A DNA stretch of 64,000 bases, taken from assembly GCF_030824435.1 (NCBI RefSeq), contig NZ_JAVBXS010000020.1, positions 124,001-188,000 of the forward strand, in the 5' to 3' direction. Position 1 is the first letter of the stretch, and each line of letters begins with the position of its first letter. A program made the position numbers and the translations under genes. Below, piece by piece: positions 10,290 through 20,063 of this stretch. The DNA comes from Rheinheimera sp. (GTDB taxonomy: Bacteria; Pseudomonadota; Gammaproteobacteria; Enterobacterales; Alteromonadaceae). Below the pieces are notes generated by a model. That model saw only the letters and a list, made by a program, of their open reading frames with translations. It was not told the origin of the DNA and searched no databases.

Positions 10290-11401
10290 CAGAGTTGCTC
10301 CATCAAAACTAAATCGTCGCGGTGAACCGCCACTTCACTTGGGCAATAACCCAATACAGCTTCAATTTGTGCACTGTGAATGCCTTTGATTTTATTCAGC
10401 TCAGGTGCGCTGTATTGGCAAACCCCTTTGGCAAGTTTGTCGCCTGTACTGCTGACCAGCCAGATAGCGTCACCTTTATCAAAATCACCTTTGACTGCCA
10501 CCACACCTTTGGCCAACAACGAAGCGCCTTTGTGCAATAAAGCATCCACAGCACCGGCGTCTAATGTCACTTCGGCACTGGCTTTGCTGCTATGTAATAA
10601 CCAGTGTTTTTTTGCACTTAAATGGCCGGTTTTAGCACAAAACAAGGTTCCTGCCGATCCCCCTTTCAGCAGCGCATCAAAACTGCTGGCCTTCTGGCCA
10701 TTGATGATCAGCGTTTCAATACCCTGCGCTGCCGCTTTGGCAGCAGCCTGTAATTTAGTCACCATGCCACCTGTACCCACGGCATGATGGCTGCCACCGG
10801 CCATGGCATAAATGTCCGGCGTGATGCTTTCAACCTGCGGAATAAACTGCGCGTCTGGATTGGTTCTTGGGTTGGCGTTGTATAAACCGTCAATATCGGA
10901 GCAGATAATTAAGGCATCAGCGTCTACCACTATCGCCACCATAGCGGCCAGGTTGTCGTTGTCGCCCACTTTCAGCTCAGCTGTTGCCACAGTGTCGTTT
11001 TCATTGACCACAGGCACAGCACCATGGCTTAACAAGGTGCGTAAGGTATTGTCGATATTCAGATATCTTTTACGGTCGCGTAAATCATCATGGGTTAACA
11101 ATATCTGCGCACAAGGCCAATCCAGCAGTTTGCTCCAGAGCATCATCATCTGGCTCTGACCAATAGCTGCCATGGCTTGTTTGACGTTGATGGGCAGCGG
11201 CTGATGGCTAAAGGGAATAGCAGCGCGGCCTGCAGCCACACTACCACTGGAAACTAATACCACTTCCACACCCTGTAATTTGCATTCGCTGATAAAGCGG
11301 GCAATCGCCAGCAAATAACGGGTGGAACAACCTTTGCCTTCAGGTGCAATCAAAGCACTACCCACTTTGATCACAATCCGCTTCCAACGCAGCGCGTTCA
11401 T
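10289..11401 (-). CDS. proB: Glutamate 5-kinase
   Basis: ATP-dependent phosphorylation of glutamate, the first and feedback-controlled step of proline synthesis. 370 residues: an amino-acid kinase domain (about 1-255; KVGSALI, VSSGSVAAG, NENDTVAT, FGDND-like VGDNDNLAAMVA, GTGGMVTKLQAA) followed by a PUA domain (about 275-365). The long form with PUA is usual in gammaproteobacteria. Start ATG at 11401 lies downstream of GAGGG. Proline synthesis would be completed by ProC, which is not in this window. Confidence 0.97.
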   Translation of the reverse strand: MNALRWKRIVIKVGSALIAPEGKGCSTRYLLAIARFISECKLQGVEVVLVSSGSVAAGRAAIPFSHQPLPINVKQAMAAIGQSQMMMLWSKLLDWPCAQILLTHDDLRDRKRYLNIDNTLRTLLSHGAVPVVNENDTVATAELKVGDNDNLAAMVAIVVDADALIICSDIDGLYNANPRTNPDAQFIPQVESITPDIYAMAGGSHHAVGTGGMVTKLQAAAKAAAQGIETLIINGQKASSFDALLKGGSAGTLFCAKTGHLSAKKHWLLHSSKASAEVTLDAGAVDALLHKGASLLAKGVVAVKGDFDKGDAIWLVSSTGDKLAKGVCQYSAPELNKIKGIHSAQIEAVLGYCPSEVAVHRDDLVLMEQL

Positions 11402-11631
11402 GCTGTTAAAACCCTCTGTTATTGTTTTTTAATTCAGCAGGAGCTTAACTTTTCAGACGTATATATGTCCAGCTGAATCCAGTGGCCGGACAAGCAGGTA
11501 AAACCACCACAAATTCACTGGCGTCAGCGCTGTTGTCTGACTACACTGCCGCGGCCTAACGCCTACAGATTCAGCCAAAATTCAGTTCTGCCGGACTAGG
11601 CTGCCTTTATTGCTTTTATCAAGGACTACTG

Positions 11632-12270
11632 ATGAATACACGTCATTATTTGGTTGCCGCTTTGTGCACCAGCTTAGCTTTAAGTGGTTGTGCCACTATC
11701 ACGCAAAACAACACCACTAAAGGTGCCGCTATTGGCGCTGCTGTTGGTGCTATTGCCGGTAAAGCTACCGGCAACCACAAAAACAAAAGATTAGCCATTG
11801 GCGCAGCTTTAGGTGCTTTAACCGGTGCTGCTGTTGGCCGTTATATGGACAATCAGGAACAAGCTTTGCGTGACCAGCTGTCCGGCACCGGTGTAAAGGT
11901 GTATCGCGATGGCGACATTTTGCGCCTTGATATTCCGGCTCAGGTGACTTTTGCTGTGGGTCGTAGCGATATCCGCGCCGATTTATATCCGGTACTCAAC
12001 GACATCGCCAAGGTATTGGGTGAATACAACAAAACCATGCTGGTGATCACAGGCCACACCGACGACACAGGCCCAATGAACCTGAATATGCAGTTGTCGC
12101 AGTCCCGTGCTGACGCGGTAAAAAGTTACCTGATAGCCCAGCAGGTCGACCCTATCCGGCTGGAAACCCGCGGTGTAGGCCCGAATTATCCGGCAGTGCC
12201 AAATACCAATGAAGCCAACCGCGCAATGAACCGCCGGGTGGAAATTCATATCGAACCAGTGACCGAATAA
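11632..12270 (+). CDS. OmpA-family outer-membrane lipoprotein (YiaD-like)
   Basis: 212 residues. The N-terminus has a lipoprotein signal with lipobox LSGC (Cys19). A glycine-zipper segment follows (about 30-75, repeated GAAIGAAVGAIAG-like motifs with AIGAALGALTGAAVG), then an OmpA C-terminal peptidoglycan-binding domain (about 95-207). That domain contains ITGHTDDTG, LSQSRADAVKSYL and NRAMNRRVEI, including the Asp and Arg that bind diaminopimelate. Probably tethers the outer membrane to the wall. E. coli YiaD has the same glycine-zipper plus OmpA order. Single gene; RBS CAAGGA upstream of ATG. Confidence 0.9.
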   Translation: MNTRHYLVAALCTSLALSGCATITQNNTTKGAAIGAAVGAIAGKATGNHKNKRLAIGAALGALTGAAVGRYMDNQEQALRDQLSGTGVKVYRDGDILRLDIPAQVTFAVGRSDIRADLYPVLNDIAKVLGEYNKTMLVITGHTDDTGPMNLNMQLSQSRADAVKSYLIAQQVDPIRLETRGVGPNYPAVPNTNEANRAMNRRVEIHIEPVTE

Positions 12271-12478
12271 GTTTGTCCCAGGGGCGGTTTATTGTTGTTT
12301 TTAAGCTGCCCTTTTTTCCTGCGAACTCTGCGCCGTATACCCAGCGTCCACTCAATACCGCCCACTCAACAAACCTGATGCTGGTTTTGAATGTCAGCAC
12401 AATAGCCCGCCGCCACACTGTTTAATCTGGCGAAAAAACGTTAGTCTTGGCCGGTTTTGACATCAAGGGCAATTTTGC

Positions 12479-13324
12479 ATGCAGTTATTAATCTGGGTGA
12501 CGCTGATCTGGTCTTTTAGTTTTTCGCTGATTGGTGAATTTCTGGCGGGAAAAGTAGACCCTTATCTGGCCGTTGGTAGTCGCATGGCGTTGGCGCTGTT
12601 GTTATTTTTACCCTGGTTAATCCGTTATAAAACGCCGCCAAAACAAGCGGCAGCTCTGGCCGGCATTGGCGCTGTGCAACTTGGGTTGATGTATCTGTTT
12701 TTTTATCACAGTTTTTTATATCTGACAGTGGCTGAAGTGTTGCTGTTTACTATTCTGACGCCGGTTTATGTGGTGTTGTTTGACCGGATTTTGCAACAAA
12801 AACCCATCAGTTGGCGCTGGCTTGGCCCGGCAGCTCTGGCCGTTTCAGGTGCTTTGGTGATCCGTTTTTCACCGCCTACTACAGATTTTTGGTTAGGTCT
12901 GTTGTTGGTGCAGGCCGCCAACTTATGTTTTGCTTTTGGTCAGGTGGCTTACCGCCAGCTTGCCCTTGGCAGCAGCATGCAACAACAACAGAGTTTTGGT
13001 TGGTTTTTTGTTGGTGCATCGCTGGTTGCTGCTTTAGGCGCCTGGTTGTTTGCCGACTGGCAAAAAGCGCCACAAAGCACCAGCGAATGGGCCATTTTGG
13101 TTTGGTTGGGTTTGGTGGCATCAGGTATTGGTTATTGGTTGTGGAATGCCGGCGCCCGTCAGGTGAATGCTCACCAGCTGGCTGTAATGAACAATTTATT
13201 GATCCCCGCCGGTTTATTGGTGAATTTTGTGCTTTGGCAACAACAAGTCAACTGGCTGACTTTTAGTCTGGGGTCGGTATTGATAGTGGCGAGTTTAAGC
13301 TGGGGAAAAAGGCTCAACAATTAG
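12479..13324 (+). CDS. EamA/DMT-family membrane transporter
   Basis: 281 residues with about ten hydrophobic helices arranged as two EamA halves (about 1-130 and 140-278). The family pattern is visible in IWVTLIWSFSFSLIGEFLAGKVDP, where the helix 1 Trp/Ser motif is followed by a charged loop, and in SRMALALLLFLPW and TPVYVVLFDRIL. DMT permeases export or exchange small metabolites such as amino acids or amines; nothing nearby shows the substrate. Convergent with the next gene, leaving only 14 bp. Confidence 0.85.
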   Translation: MQLLIWVTLIWSFSFSLIGEFLAGKVDPYLAVGSRMALALLLFLPWLIRYKTPPKQAAALAGIGAVQLGLMYLFFYHSFLYLTVAEVLLFTILTPVYVVLFDRILQQKPISWRWLGPAALAVSGALVIRFSPPTTDFWLGLLLVQAANLCFAFGQVAYRQLALGSSMQQQQSFGWFFVGASLVAALGAWLFADWQKAPQSTSEWAILVWLGLVASGIGYWLWNAGARQVNAHQLAVMNNLLIPAGLLVNFVLWQQQVNWLTFSLGSVLIVASLSWGKRLNN

Positions 13325-13338
13325 CTGAGCCTGATATA

Positions 13339-13791
13339 TCAGTTAACGGCGTATTGGCGTTGCAAAGTGCTCATTTGATGATGTAATGCCGTTAATTCCT
13401 GCTGCTGTTTTTGCTGTTGCTCAGCAAATTCCTGCCGCAATTTTTGCATTTTTTGATTTAACATCGCCAGATAGTTCGACTTGGCGCCTTTTTTCTGTGC
13501 TTCGTAATATTCATCTTCCAGCGCTGTTAACTGCTTCTTTTGCTGCTGCTCAAGTACAGACAATTGATATTCCAGATAACGGCCTTTTTTCTTCAGGCCT
13601 TCCATCTGTTGATCTGACTTTTTATTGCTGCTGAGGATCACATTGCCGGCGCTGACCTCTTGGGTTAACTCGGCACTTTCCTCACATGGGAACTGACTAA
13701 AAGTAACTTTGCCGTCCTGTTCGCATTGATATACGTTGGCTTGTGCACCAGCGGCACAAAGTAATAATAAACAAAGACTATGACATTTCAT
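13339..13791 (-). CDS. DUF4124-type secreted protein with coiled coil
   Basis: 150 residues from the ATG at 13791, preceded by GGGAGA; a longer frame to 13842 lacks an RBS and would disrupt the signal peptide. Signal peptide about 1-18 (ends GAQA), then a short DUF4124-like unit (NVYQCEQDGKVTFSQFPC with two Cys), then a long Gln/Lys/Glu-rich coiled coil (about 55-145). DUF4124 proteins are envelope proteins of unknown role. Probably periplasmic. Confidence 0.7.
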   Translation of the reverse strand: MKCHSLCLLLLCAAGAQANVYQCEQDGKVTFSQFPCEESAELTQEVSAGNVILSSNKKSDQQMEGLKKKGRYLEYQLSVLEQQQKKQLTALEDEYYEAQKKGAKSNYLAMLNQKMQKLRQEFAEQQQKQQQELTALHHQMSTLQRQYAVN

Positions 13792-13932
13792 CGGCAGTTC
13801 TCCCAACTTGAACGTTAAATGTACAGAAGCATTTAAGATCAAGCAAGTACTGAACCAACAAAGTTACATATTTCTGACAGCATCACAAATTGCTAACAAC
13901 CAAAACCGCTGGCACAATAAGCCTCAAAGCCT

Positions 13933-14793
13933 TTAATCACGCAGCTTGCGGCGCATAAAGTTAGGCCATGCCATGGCAGCCTGATGAATGTCGGCATTGT
14001 AATATTCGGTGGAAAAACCGGCATTATCGGCGTCTTCACGACGGAAGCCGTCAAAAGGCTGACCTTTGCGTGCCATAGTGCATGTCCACCAACCACTTGG
14101 GTAAACCATTTGTGGAAAATTCAAGGTTTGCAGCTGCGCAAAACCCGCGTCTTTCATCGCTTCACGCATGGCGTTCAGCAGCTCCAGATGAATAAGCGGT
14201 GACTCACTTTGTTGCACCAGAATGCCACCTGGTTTTAAAGCGTTAAAACAGCTTTGATAAAAAGCACGGTTAAATAAACCTTCACCAGGGCCAATAGGGT
14301 CAGTTGAATCAACAATCACCACATCCAGGCTTTCAGGCGCAGCTTCACGCATATATTTAATGCCATCATCAAACAGTAATTGAACGCGCGGGTCTGAATT
14401 GGAAGCACAAAGTTCAGGGAAATATTGTTCGGCCATGCGGGTGACCTGCTCATCAATATCTATCTGAGTGACAGCTTGTACTGATCGATGTTTCAGCACT
14501 TCACGTAAGGTACCGCAATCGCCGCCGCCGATGATCACCACCTGCTGCGGATTTGGATGAGTAAACAATACCGGGTGGCTTAACATCTCGTGGTAAAGGA
14601 AATTTTCCCTGCTGCTCAGCATAATAACGCCATCGATCACCATCATATTGCCGAACTCTGTGGTTTCGTAGACTTCAATATGTTGGAAAGGGGACTGAAC
14701 TTCAGCTAACTTCTGGTGAATTTGCAGGGAAAACGCACTTCCGCTAGGTTGGAAAATTTCGGTAAACCATTGTTTAGAATTAAGTTCTGACAT
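13933..14793 (-). CDS. speE: Spermidine synthase
   Basis: Transfers an aminopropyl group from decarboxylated S-adenosylmethionine to putrescine. 286 residues from the ATG at 14793 with GGAGCT upstream; an upstream ATG at 14865 is less likely. Motifs: VVIIGGGDCGTLREVLKH for SAM binding, TQIDIDEQVTRMAEQYFPEL, and the catalytic region VIVDSTDPIGPGEGLF with the essential Asp. Divergent from speA, with a 129 bp shared upstream region, so the two polyamine genes may be co-regulated. Confidence 0.96.
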   Translation of the reverse strand: MSELNSKQWFTEIFQPSGSAFSLQIHQKLAEVQSPFQHIEVYETTEFGNMMVIDGVIMLSSRENFLYHEMLSHPVLFTHPNPQQVVIIGGGDCGTLREVLKHRSVQAVTQIDIDEQVTRMAEQYFPELCASNSDPRVQLLFDDGIKYMREAAPESLDVVIVDSTDPIGPGEGLFNRAFYQSCFNALKPGGILVQQSESPLIHLELLNAMREAMKDAGFAQLQTLNFPQMVYPSGWWTCTMARKGQPFDGFRREDADNAGFSTEYYNADIHQAAMAWPNFMRRKLRD

Positions 14794-14922
14794 AGCTCCA
14801 CTCCGGGCACTGGCAAAGGGGGCAATTATTTTGCCAGTGAAGCCGCTTTGGGACAAATTTTTCATGTTTTTTTGCTGCTATTGCACTTAAAATAGCGACC
14901 TAATTTTTTGAAGGGCACGACA

Positions 14923-16809
14923 ATGGCAGAATGGGGTATCGACAAAGCAAGATCCATCTATAACGTAGCAGTCTGGAGCGAAGGCTATTTTGATGTCAAC
15001 GCACAGGGCAATCTCGTTGCTTATCCGGATCAGGATCACAGCAAACCAGGCATTAGCTTTCCGGAGCTGACTGCACGTTTTAAAGAAGAAGGATTAACGC
15101 TGCCGGTTTTGGTACGTTTTACCGATATTCTGGAACATCGTGTTGATACGCTGATCAAGTCTTTTGCCAAAGCCAAGCAAGAGCGCGAGTATCAGGGCGA
15201 ATACACAGCAGTTTACCCAATTAAGGTAAACCAGCAGTTTTCAGTGGTCAGTAAACTGGTCAGTCACCACAGTGGTAAAGTGGGTCTGGAAGCAGGCTCT
15301 AAACCAGAACTGATGGCCATTTTAGGTGTCACTGAACAACCACTGCGTATTGTTTGTAACGGTTATAAAGACAGCGAATTCCTGCGCCTGGCCACTATTG
15401 GCCAGATGATGGGCCACAGTGTTTATGTGGTTGTGGAAAAACTGTCTGAATTAAAAACCTTAATCCGCGAAATAGACAGCCTGGAAGCGGCACCTTTTAT
15501 CGGTATCCGTATCAAGCTGAATTCAGTGGGTAAAGGCAAATGGCAAAACACCGGTGGTGAAAAAGGTAAGTTTGGTTTAACTGCCACTCAGGTTCTGCAA
15601 GCCATTGATATTTTAAAAGAAGCTGGCAAGTTAGATTTATTGCAACTGGTGCATTTCCATATTGGTTCACAAATTGCGAATATCCGTGATATTCACAATG
15701 CTATCCGTGAATGTGCCCGTCATTATGCTGAACTGCGCACCTTAGGTGTGCCTATCACTACAGTTGATGTCGGTGGTGGTTTAGGTGTGGATTACGAAGG
15801 TTCGAACTCACGTTCAGCTTGTTCAATGAACTACACCATGTACGAATACGCGCGCAACGTAGTGTATGGTTTAAAAGAAGTCTGTGACGAATACGATTTG
15901 CCACATCCAAACATTATCACTGAATCTGGCCGCGCTATGACAGCCCACCACGCTGTACTGGTCACAGACGCTATCGACGTGGAAAGAGCACCTGGCCTGC
16001 GTCATCTGCCGGAGCCAAGTGAAGATTCACCTCAGGTAGTCTGGGCTTTGTGGGATTCTTACCAGAACGTGACTTCACGTTCTGCGGTTGAGGCTTACCA
16101 CGACGCTGTGCATTATTTTACCGACGCCCACGCCCAATATGTGCATGGTCTGCTGACGTTAAAAGACTGGTCGTTATTGGAGCAGATTTATTTTGCCACC
16201 ATTAACAAAGTGAAAGACAAGCTGGACTTATCTTCACGTTCACACCGTGAAATTCACGATGAGCTGAATGAAAAACTGGCCGACAAGTTATTCGTTAACT
16301 TCTCATTGTTCCAGTCAATGCCGGATGCCTGGGGTATTGATCAGCTGTTCCCGGTAATGCCACTGGAACGGATGAACGAATCGCTGGAACAACGCGCCAT
16401 TATTCAGGACATCACCTGTGATTCTGACGGTGCGCTGAAAAGTTATGCCGACGGCAACGGTATTGAATCCAGCTTGCCATTACCGGCCTATAAAGAAGAT
16501 GAACAATACCTGCTGGGTATGTTTATGGTCGGTGCTTACCAGGAAATTCTGGGTGATTTGCACAACCTGTTTGGCGACACCGACTCAGTGCACGTTGAAC
16601 TGAACAGTGACGGCAGTTATAAACTGACCAACGCCATTAAAGGTGACACTGTGGCTGACGTATTACGTTATGTGCAGTTTGACGCGGAAAAGCTGTTGCA
16701 GTCGTATAAAAACCAGCTGGCCACTTCGAAGTTTAATGCTGCCCAACAAGCCTCTATGCTTGATGAGCTGAAAGCCGGTGTTTATGGTTACACCTATTTC
16801 GAAGATTAA
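14923..16809 (+). CDS. speA: Biosynthetic arginine decarboxylase
   Basis: PLP- and Mg-dependent decarboxylation of arginine to agmatine, the entry to putrescine by the agmatine route. 628 residues from ATG 14923, downstream of GAAGGG; a TTG at 14908 would add five residues. YPIKVNQQ near residue 100 carries the PLP lysine. HFHIGSQIANIRDI, VDVGGGLGVDYEG and TESGRAMTAHHAVLVTD are alanine-racemase-fold and substrate motifs of SpeA. The agmatine-processing gene (speB or aguA/B) is not in the window. A clear terminator follows at 16873. Confidence 0.97.
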   Translation: MAEWGIDKARSIYNVAVWSEGYFDVNAQGNLVAYPDQDHSKPGISFPELTARFKEEGLTLPVLVRFTDILEHRVDTLIKSFAKAKQEREYQGEYTAVYPIKVNQQFSVVSKLVSHHSGKVGLEAGSKPELMAILGVTEQPLRIVCNGYKDSEFLRLATIGQMMGHSVYVVVEKLSELKTLIREIDSLEAAPFIGIRIKLNSVGKGKWQNTGGEKGKFGLTATQVLQAIDILKEAGKLDLLQLVHFHIGSQIANIRDIHNAIRECARHYAELRTLGVPITTVDVGGGLGVDYEGSNSRSACSMNYTMYEYARNVVYGLKEVCDEYDLPHPNIITESGRAMTAHHAVLVTDAIDVERAPGLRHLPEPSEDSPQVVWALWDSYQNVTSRSAVEAYHDAVHYFTDAHAQYVHGLLTLKDWSLLEQIYFATINKVKDKLDLSSRSHREIHDELNEKLADKLFVNFSLFQSMPDAWGIDQLFPVMPLERMNESLEQRAIIQDITCDSDGALKSYADGNGIESSLPLPAYKEDEQYLLGMFMVGAYQEILGDLHNLFGDTDSVHVELNSDGSYKLTNAIKGDTVADVLRYVQFDAEKLLQSYKNQLATSKFNAAQQASMLDELKAGVYGYTYFED

Positions 16810-16872
16810 GGTACACTGACACAGGTCGGAGCAGTCGCACTCTTCATGCCACTGCAATGACCAATGAGATAC

Positions 16873-16899
16873 AAAGAGCAGCTCCGCCTGCTCTTTTTC
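16873..16899 (+). terminator. Rho-independent terminator after speA
   Basis: AAAGAGCAG (16873-16881) pairs with CTGCTCTTT (16888-16896) around a CTCCGC loop, with further T residues. It lies 63 nt after the speA stop and just ahead of the acyltransferase RBS. Confidence 0.8.
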
Positions 16900-16916
16900 T
16901 TTGTGGAGGAAAACCT

Positions 16917-17807
16917 ATGTTGCACTTTTTACCTAAGCCATTGATTGGCATCATTTCTTTTATGATGTATCTGATCAACACCCTGTTCTGGGCTTGCCCC
17001 ATTTTGTTATTGGCCATCTTAAAACTGCCACCGGTGCGGTTATGGCAGGTTGGCATTACTTATCTGCTCGACACCTGCGCCAGCGCCTGGATCAGTCTGA
17101 ACAATATGACCAGCCGTTTATTCAGCAAAATTCATTGGGATGTTAAAGGTTTAGATAAGCTGTCGGTAAAAGACTGGTACCTGGTGATCGCCAACCATCA
17201 ATCCTGGGTGGATATTCTGGTGTTGCAAAAAGTAATGAACCAGCAAGTGCCTTTTTTAAAATTTTTCCTGAAAAAAGAGCTGATTTATGTGCCTGTGATA
17301 GGCCTGTGCTGGTGGGCGCTGGATTTTCCTTTTATGAAACGCTACAGCGCAGCTTTTTTAAAAAAATACCCAGAGCTCAAAGGCCAGGATATAAAAACCA
17401 CCCGCAAGGCCTGCGAAAAATTCCGTTATAAACCAGTGTCGGTGATGAATTTTCTCGAAGGCACCCGCTTTACACCAGAAAAACAACAACAGCAACAATC
17501 GCCATTCCAACATTTATTAAAACCCAAAGCCGGTGGCATTTCTTTTGTGTTAAACGCTATGGGTGAACATCTGCATAAATTGCTGGATGTGACTATTTAT
17601 TACCCGAAAGGCGCACCAACTTTCTGGGATTATATCTCTGGCAAAGTGCATGACATCAAGGTTAGAGTGCGGGTACTGCCTATTGACCAGAACCTGATAG
17701 GTGACTACGAAGATCCACAGTTTCGCGAGCGTTTTCAGTTATGGGTTAATCAGCTATGGCTGGACAAAGACCAGCAACTGATCAGGTTGCAACAGGGAGA
17801 AGTATGA
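16917..17807 (+). CDS. PlsC-type membrane acyltransferase (first of tandem pair)
   Basis: 296 residues from ATG 16917 behind a strong GTGGAGGA site. N-terminal hydrophobic segments (about 8-40) precede a PlsC domain: block I ANHQSWVDIL (NHxxxxD, HX4D-like catalytic motif), block II KFFLKKELIYVPVIG, block III NFLEGTRFTPEK and block IV-like region. It resembles the YihG branch of 1-acylglycerol-3-phosphate acyltransferases, which acylate lysophosphatidic acid or related lysolipids at the inner membrane. Overlaps the second copy by 4 nt (ATGA). Confidence 0.88.
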   Translation: MLHFLPKPLIGIISFMMYLINTLFWACPILLLAILKLPPVRLWQVGITYLLDTCASAWISLNNMTSRLFSKIHWDVKGLDKLSVKDWYLVIANHQSWVDILVLQKVMNQQVPFLKFFLKKELIYVPVIGLCWWALDFPFMKRYSAAFLKKYPELKGQDIKTTRKACEKFRYKPVSVMNFLEGTRFTPEKQQQQQSPFQHLLKPKAGGISFVLNAMGEHLHKLLDVTIYYPKGAPTFWDYISGKVHDIKVRVRVLPIDQNLIGDYEDPQFRERFQLWVNQLWLDKDQQLIRLQQGEV

Positions 17808-18739
17808 TGTTGATGGAGTTATTCCGGCTGTTGCGTGCGCCTTTTGCACTGGCACTTTTTACGCTGAATCTGAGCTTGTGGGGCTGTATTGTCACTCTAT
17901 GTGGTGTGCTCAAACTATTGTTGCCAGTGCCGGTATTGCAAATTCAGGTGTCACGACTGGCACACTGGGCATACCGCCACTGGTCTTTACACAACCGCCA
18001 GTTGATTGGTTTATTTAACAAGGTTGAGTGGCAACTGTCTGGCCTGACAGAGCTGAAGCAAGACAGCTGGTATTTGTTAATTTCCAACCATAAAAGCTGG
18101 CTGGATATTCCGGTGTTAAGCCAGTTTGCGCTGGAGCGTATTCCGGAGCCGAAGTTTTTTTTAAAAGAAGAACTCAAATGGGTGCCTTTTATTGGTTCGG
18201 CATCCTGGGCGCTGGACATGCCTTTTATGAAAAGGTACAGCCAGGCGCAAATTCAGAAAAACCCGGCGCTGAAAGGCAAAGACATCGAAACCACAAAAAA
18301 GTCCTGCGAAAAGTTCCGCCACACGCCTACCACTATCATCAATTTTGTTGAAGGCACCCGCTTTACCAGCAGCAAACAAAAACACAAAAACAGCCCGTTC
18401 CGCCATTTATTACCAGCCAAAGCCGGTGGTATTGCTTTTACGCTGGCCAGTATGGGTTCGCAGTTTGATGCTGTATTGGATGTCACACTGATTTATCCGG
18501 ATAACCCAAACCATGTACTGGTAGATATGTTGCTCGGTAAATTAAAACGGGTGGTGATTCAGGTGGAAGTGCTGCCGGTTAACGACCACATTATTGGTGA
18601 TTATTTTAACGACGAAGCTTTTCGCCAGCGGTTTCAGCTATGGCTGAACCAAAGGTGGGTGCATAAAGACCAGCAAATCAGTCATTACCTGGGTACAGCG
18701 CCTGTCACTCTGACTGAGCTGGATTGTTCGTCGGTTTAA
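17804..18739 (+). CDS. PlsC-type membrane acyltransferase (second of tandem pair)
   Basis: 311 residues, start ATG 17804 inside the stop of the first copy with GGGAGA upstream (an ATG follows at 17807). Same architecture: N-terminal hydrophobic region, SNHKSWLDIP catalytic block, KFFLKEELKWVPFIG, NFVEGTRFTSSK. The two proteins align along their whole length and are evidently a tandem duplication, now diverged. Stop overlaps the convergent methyltransferase gene by 4 bp. Confidence 0.88.
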   Translation: MMLMELFRLLRAPFALALFTLNLSLWGCIVTLCGVLKLLLPVPVLQIQVSRLAHWAYRHWSLHNRQLIGLFNKVEWQLSGLTELKQDSWYLLISNHKSWLDIPVLSQFALERIPEPKFFLKEELKWVPFIGSASWALDMPFMKRYSQAQIQKNPALKGKDIETTKKSCEKFRHTPTTIINFVEGTRFTSSKQKHKNSPFRHLLPAKAGGIAFTLASMGSQFDAVLDVTLIYPDNPNHVLVDMLLGKLKRVVIQVEVLPVNDHIIGDYFNDEAFRQRFQLWLNQRWVHKDQQISHYLGTAPVTLTELDCSSV

Positions 18740-19917
18740 CGATAAGCACTGATCAGCAGATTGCGTGGGGTCACACTGGCCTCACACAGCTGCTGTAACT
18801 GCACCTGATAACCCTGCTCCACCAGATACAAAGCCCGGTCCAGCACCAACCACAATTCCAGCGGCCGACGGAATAAATGCTGTACTAGCTCAATACGCCT
18901 TTGTAACAACAACAAGGCTTGCGCCTGCTGTAAATAACACAAACCATCTTGTTGTACCGGCCAATGCAGCTGATGCTGTGAAGCTGCCCACTTGGCAAAA
19001 GCGGCAAATTCACCACTAAACCAGTGTTTGCCAGTGGAAGCTAGTGGCTGATAAAGCTCACTGCCTGTTTGTTCGTTGTGCCATAACTGATAAGCACGGC
19101 GCCATAACACTTCGGTATGGCGCAAACGCCGCACCCGTTCACCGCCGGTATTGTGCCCCTGCACCGACAGTTTCAGTTCCTGTTTTGTCAGTTTCAACTG
19201 ACTCTGCGCCGCCAGTTGCGACAGCGGCTGGTAAAGATCCCCTTGTTGCAAATGATAACAACAAGGCAGCAGATGCAGTTCAGCACAATTCGCCGCTACA
19301 CCGGCCTGCAACGCCACCCGGTGTAAATCACCACATGCATGTAAAGCCACCAGTTGATCAACACCGCTAAAAACCTGTTGTTGTTCACCTTGCAGCACAT
19401 TGTGTTCAATAAAGTTCTGTTTTAGTTGCAGTTTGTCGGCTTGTTGTTGCCCCTGCTGACATAACTCAGCCTGCCATTCCAGACTACGAACTTCATTGTG
19501 GTAAGCAAAACAAAGCACTTTTCCCAGATGGCCTTTACCGGCGCACCACTCCAATACAGTGCCGTCTTTTTTGCCAACAGCTTCGGCAAAAAGAGAAATT
19601 TGTTGCCACTTGCGCCCACCTATATCGGTACTAAGCCAAAAGGGCAAACTGAGGCCTTTGGCCTGAAAAAATGGCAGCTGCGGCATCAGTTGAAATAACA
19701 ACGGAAAAAAACCGGCAAAATAGTGTTGTTGTAGAACCGGGTTTTGGTCAATGGCATCACATTGTTCCAAACTCAAAGACAACAACAAGGCGTTCAGTTC
19801 AGCATCGGCAAAAGGCAAAGCTTTTGCCTGCATAGGCTGTAGTCGCCACTGCGGCTGTAGTTGTAGCAGTAACTGGTCCAGCTGGAAAAACCACAACTTC
19901 AGATCATCAGTCAGCAC
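18736..19917 (-). CDS. SAM-dependent methyltransferase (PF13679-like)
   Basis: 393 residues, GTG start at 19917. The central region has the SAM-binding motif LEWCAGKGHLGKVL (about 142-155), an acidic residue after the second strand (SLEW), and later ALHACGDLHRVAL and LLPCCYHL. The HACG and PCCY pair is characteristic of the Methyltransf_32 family, found in proteins with uncertain RNA or protein substrates. The N-terminal 130 residues and C-terminal 90 residues are not recognised. The cysteines of PCCY could bind metal. No operon partner. Confidence 0.75.
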   Translation of the reverse strand: MLTDDLKLWFFQLDQLLLQLQPQWRLQPMQAKALPFADAELNALLLSLSLEQCDAIDQNPVLQQHYFAGFFPLLFQLMPQLPFFQAKGLSLPFWLSTDIGGRKWQQISLFAEAVGKKDGTVLEWCAGKGHLGKVLCFAYHNEVRSLEWQAELCQQGQQQADKLQLKQNFIEHNVLQGEQQQVFSGVDQLVALHACGDLHRVALQAGVAANCAELHLLPCCYHLQQGDLYQPLSQLAAQSQLKLTKQELKLSVQGHNTGGERVRRLRHTEVLWRRAYQLWHNEQTGSELYQPLASTGKHWFSGEFAAFAKWAASQHQLHWPVQQDGLCYLQQAQALLLLQRRIELVQHLFRRPLELWLVLDRALYLVEQGYQVQLQQLCEASVTPRNLLISAYR

Positions 19918-20063
19918 AGGCTATCCGGTTATAAAGGGCAAATCAGGTTGTTATTATACGAAGCCAGCCGCCGACAAAGCCAGCATTGTCAGTGGACATG
20001 GCTAGCCACTACGCGGCTGTTATGCCAGACTAAAGCATCTTAGGTTGAATGCAGAGATAGCCG

